From Microcaldota archaeon (GTDB lineage Archaea > Micrarchaeota > Micrarchaeia > Anstonellales > Anstonellaceae): a stretch of 6,512 bases of DNA. The DNA is taken from positions 46,959 through 53,470 of the forward strand of contig JAKAME010000002.1 of assembly GCA_021813025.1 (NCBI GenBank), read 5' to 3'. Below are positions 6,427 through 6,512 of this stretch, piece after piece (position 1 is the first letter of the stretch; each line of letters begins with the position of its first letter). The position numbers and the translations under genes are program-made. Below the pieces are notes generated by a model. It was not told the origin of the DNA. It did no database searches and was given only the letters and a program-made list of their open reading frames with translations.

Positions 6427-6512
6427 ATGCAAACGCTCGAACCTTGGCAGATTACGGAGATAATCCACCGGAGGAACTGGGGCTGGAGTGCCTACAAGCT
6501 GGGCAAGAAATA
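6427..6512 (+). CDS. 5' fragment of an unidentified gene, possibly a helix-turn-helix protein
   Basis: Only 28 codons are visible before the window ends, so the product cannot be named. The segment ITEIIHRRNWGWSAYKLGKK (residues 9-28) has the look of the first helices of a helix-turn-helix domain, where a basic-aromatic stretch leads into a 'W-S-x-Y-x-L-x-K' helix. That reading is a guess from pattern only. The ATG at 6427 has no Shine-Dalgarno site, which fits a leaderless or weakly led transcript. The frame stays open upstream, and an in-frame ATG at 6367 would add 20 residues (MPIAVFRVLS and so on), but that start would sit inside the likely promoter. It is divergent from the antitoxin-like gene, so it could be a regulator of that pair or simply the next locus. 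Confidence 0.4.
   Translation, partial: MQTLEPWQITEIIHRRNWGWSAYKLGKK

Noticed and set aside
6336..6428. N-terminal extension of the antitoxin-like protein from the ATG at 6428 (79 residues in all)
   Set aside because: The added 31 residues do not resemble a ribbon-helix-helix domain, cover the TATA-like elements, and overlap the divergent start at 6427. The ATG at 6335 with a TATA-like element about 26 bases upstream fits better.

Overview
The window carries the two genes of an archaeal family-D DNA polymerase (PolD), followed by a small convergent acetyltransferase module and the start of one more gene. PolD is found only in archaea, so the organism is an archaeon. The DNA is GC-rich and reads densely. 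Tandem DP1-DP2 genes with overlapping ends, no intein and extra Pro/Ala/Ser-rich segments would fit a euryarchaeal or DPANN-type lineage. That placement is inference; there is no rRNA or other taxonomic marker here.

Layout. Bases 1-130 hold a short 5' region with a TATA-like box and no recognised gene. Bases 131-1858 (+) encode DP1, the small subunit: an OB fold plus an MRE11-like 3'-5' proofreading phosphoesterase with every expected metal ligand visible. Bases 1855-5568 (+) encode DP2, the large catalytic subunit, with the double-psi beta-barrel active site (NADGDED), several zinc-binding CxxC pairs and a PCNA-binding-like C-terminus. The two genes share an ATGA stop/start and DP2 has a clear GGAGG site, so they form a translationally coupled operon that would yield matched amounts of the two subunits.

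Bases 5569-5628 are a compact convergent intergenic region with a stem-loop. Bases 5629-6335 (-) hold a two-gene cassette. The upstream gene is a 48-residue protein resembling only the toxin-binding C-terminal part of DUF1778/TacA antitoxins. It overlaps by one base a GNAT acetyltransferase of the kind found in GNAT toxin-antitoxin pairs. Bases 6336-6426 are an AT-rich divergent promoter region. A plus-strand gene starts at about 6427 and runs off the window; its 28 visible residues hint at a helix-turn-helix protein.

The most notable points are: (i) the antitoxin-like gene lacks a ribbon-helix-helix DNA-binding half; (ii) DP2 has Ala where many DP2 proteins have Cys just before the catalytic DGD, which is the Cys that the Pyrococcus DP2 intein needs as its +1 nucleophile; (iii) DP2 has an N-terminal low-complexity extension of about 105 residues and a PIP-like C-terminal end. 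No clearly new multi-gene system is visible; the antitoxin-like/GNAT pair is the best candidate for a poorly described one.
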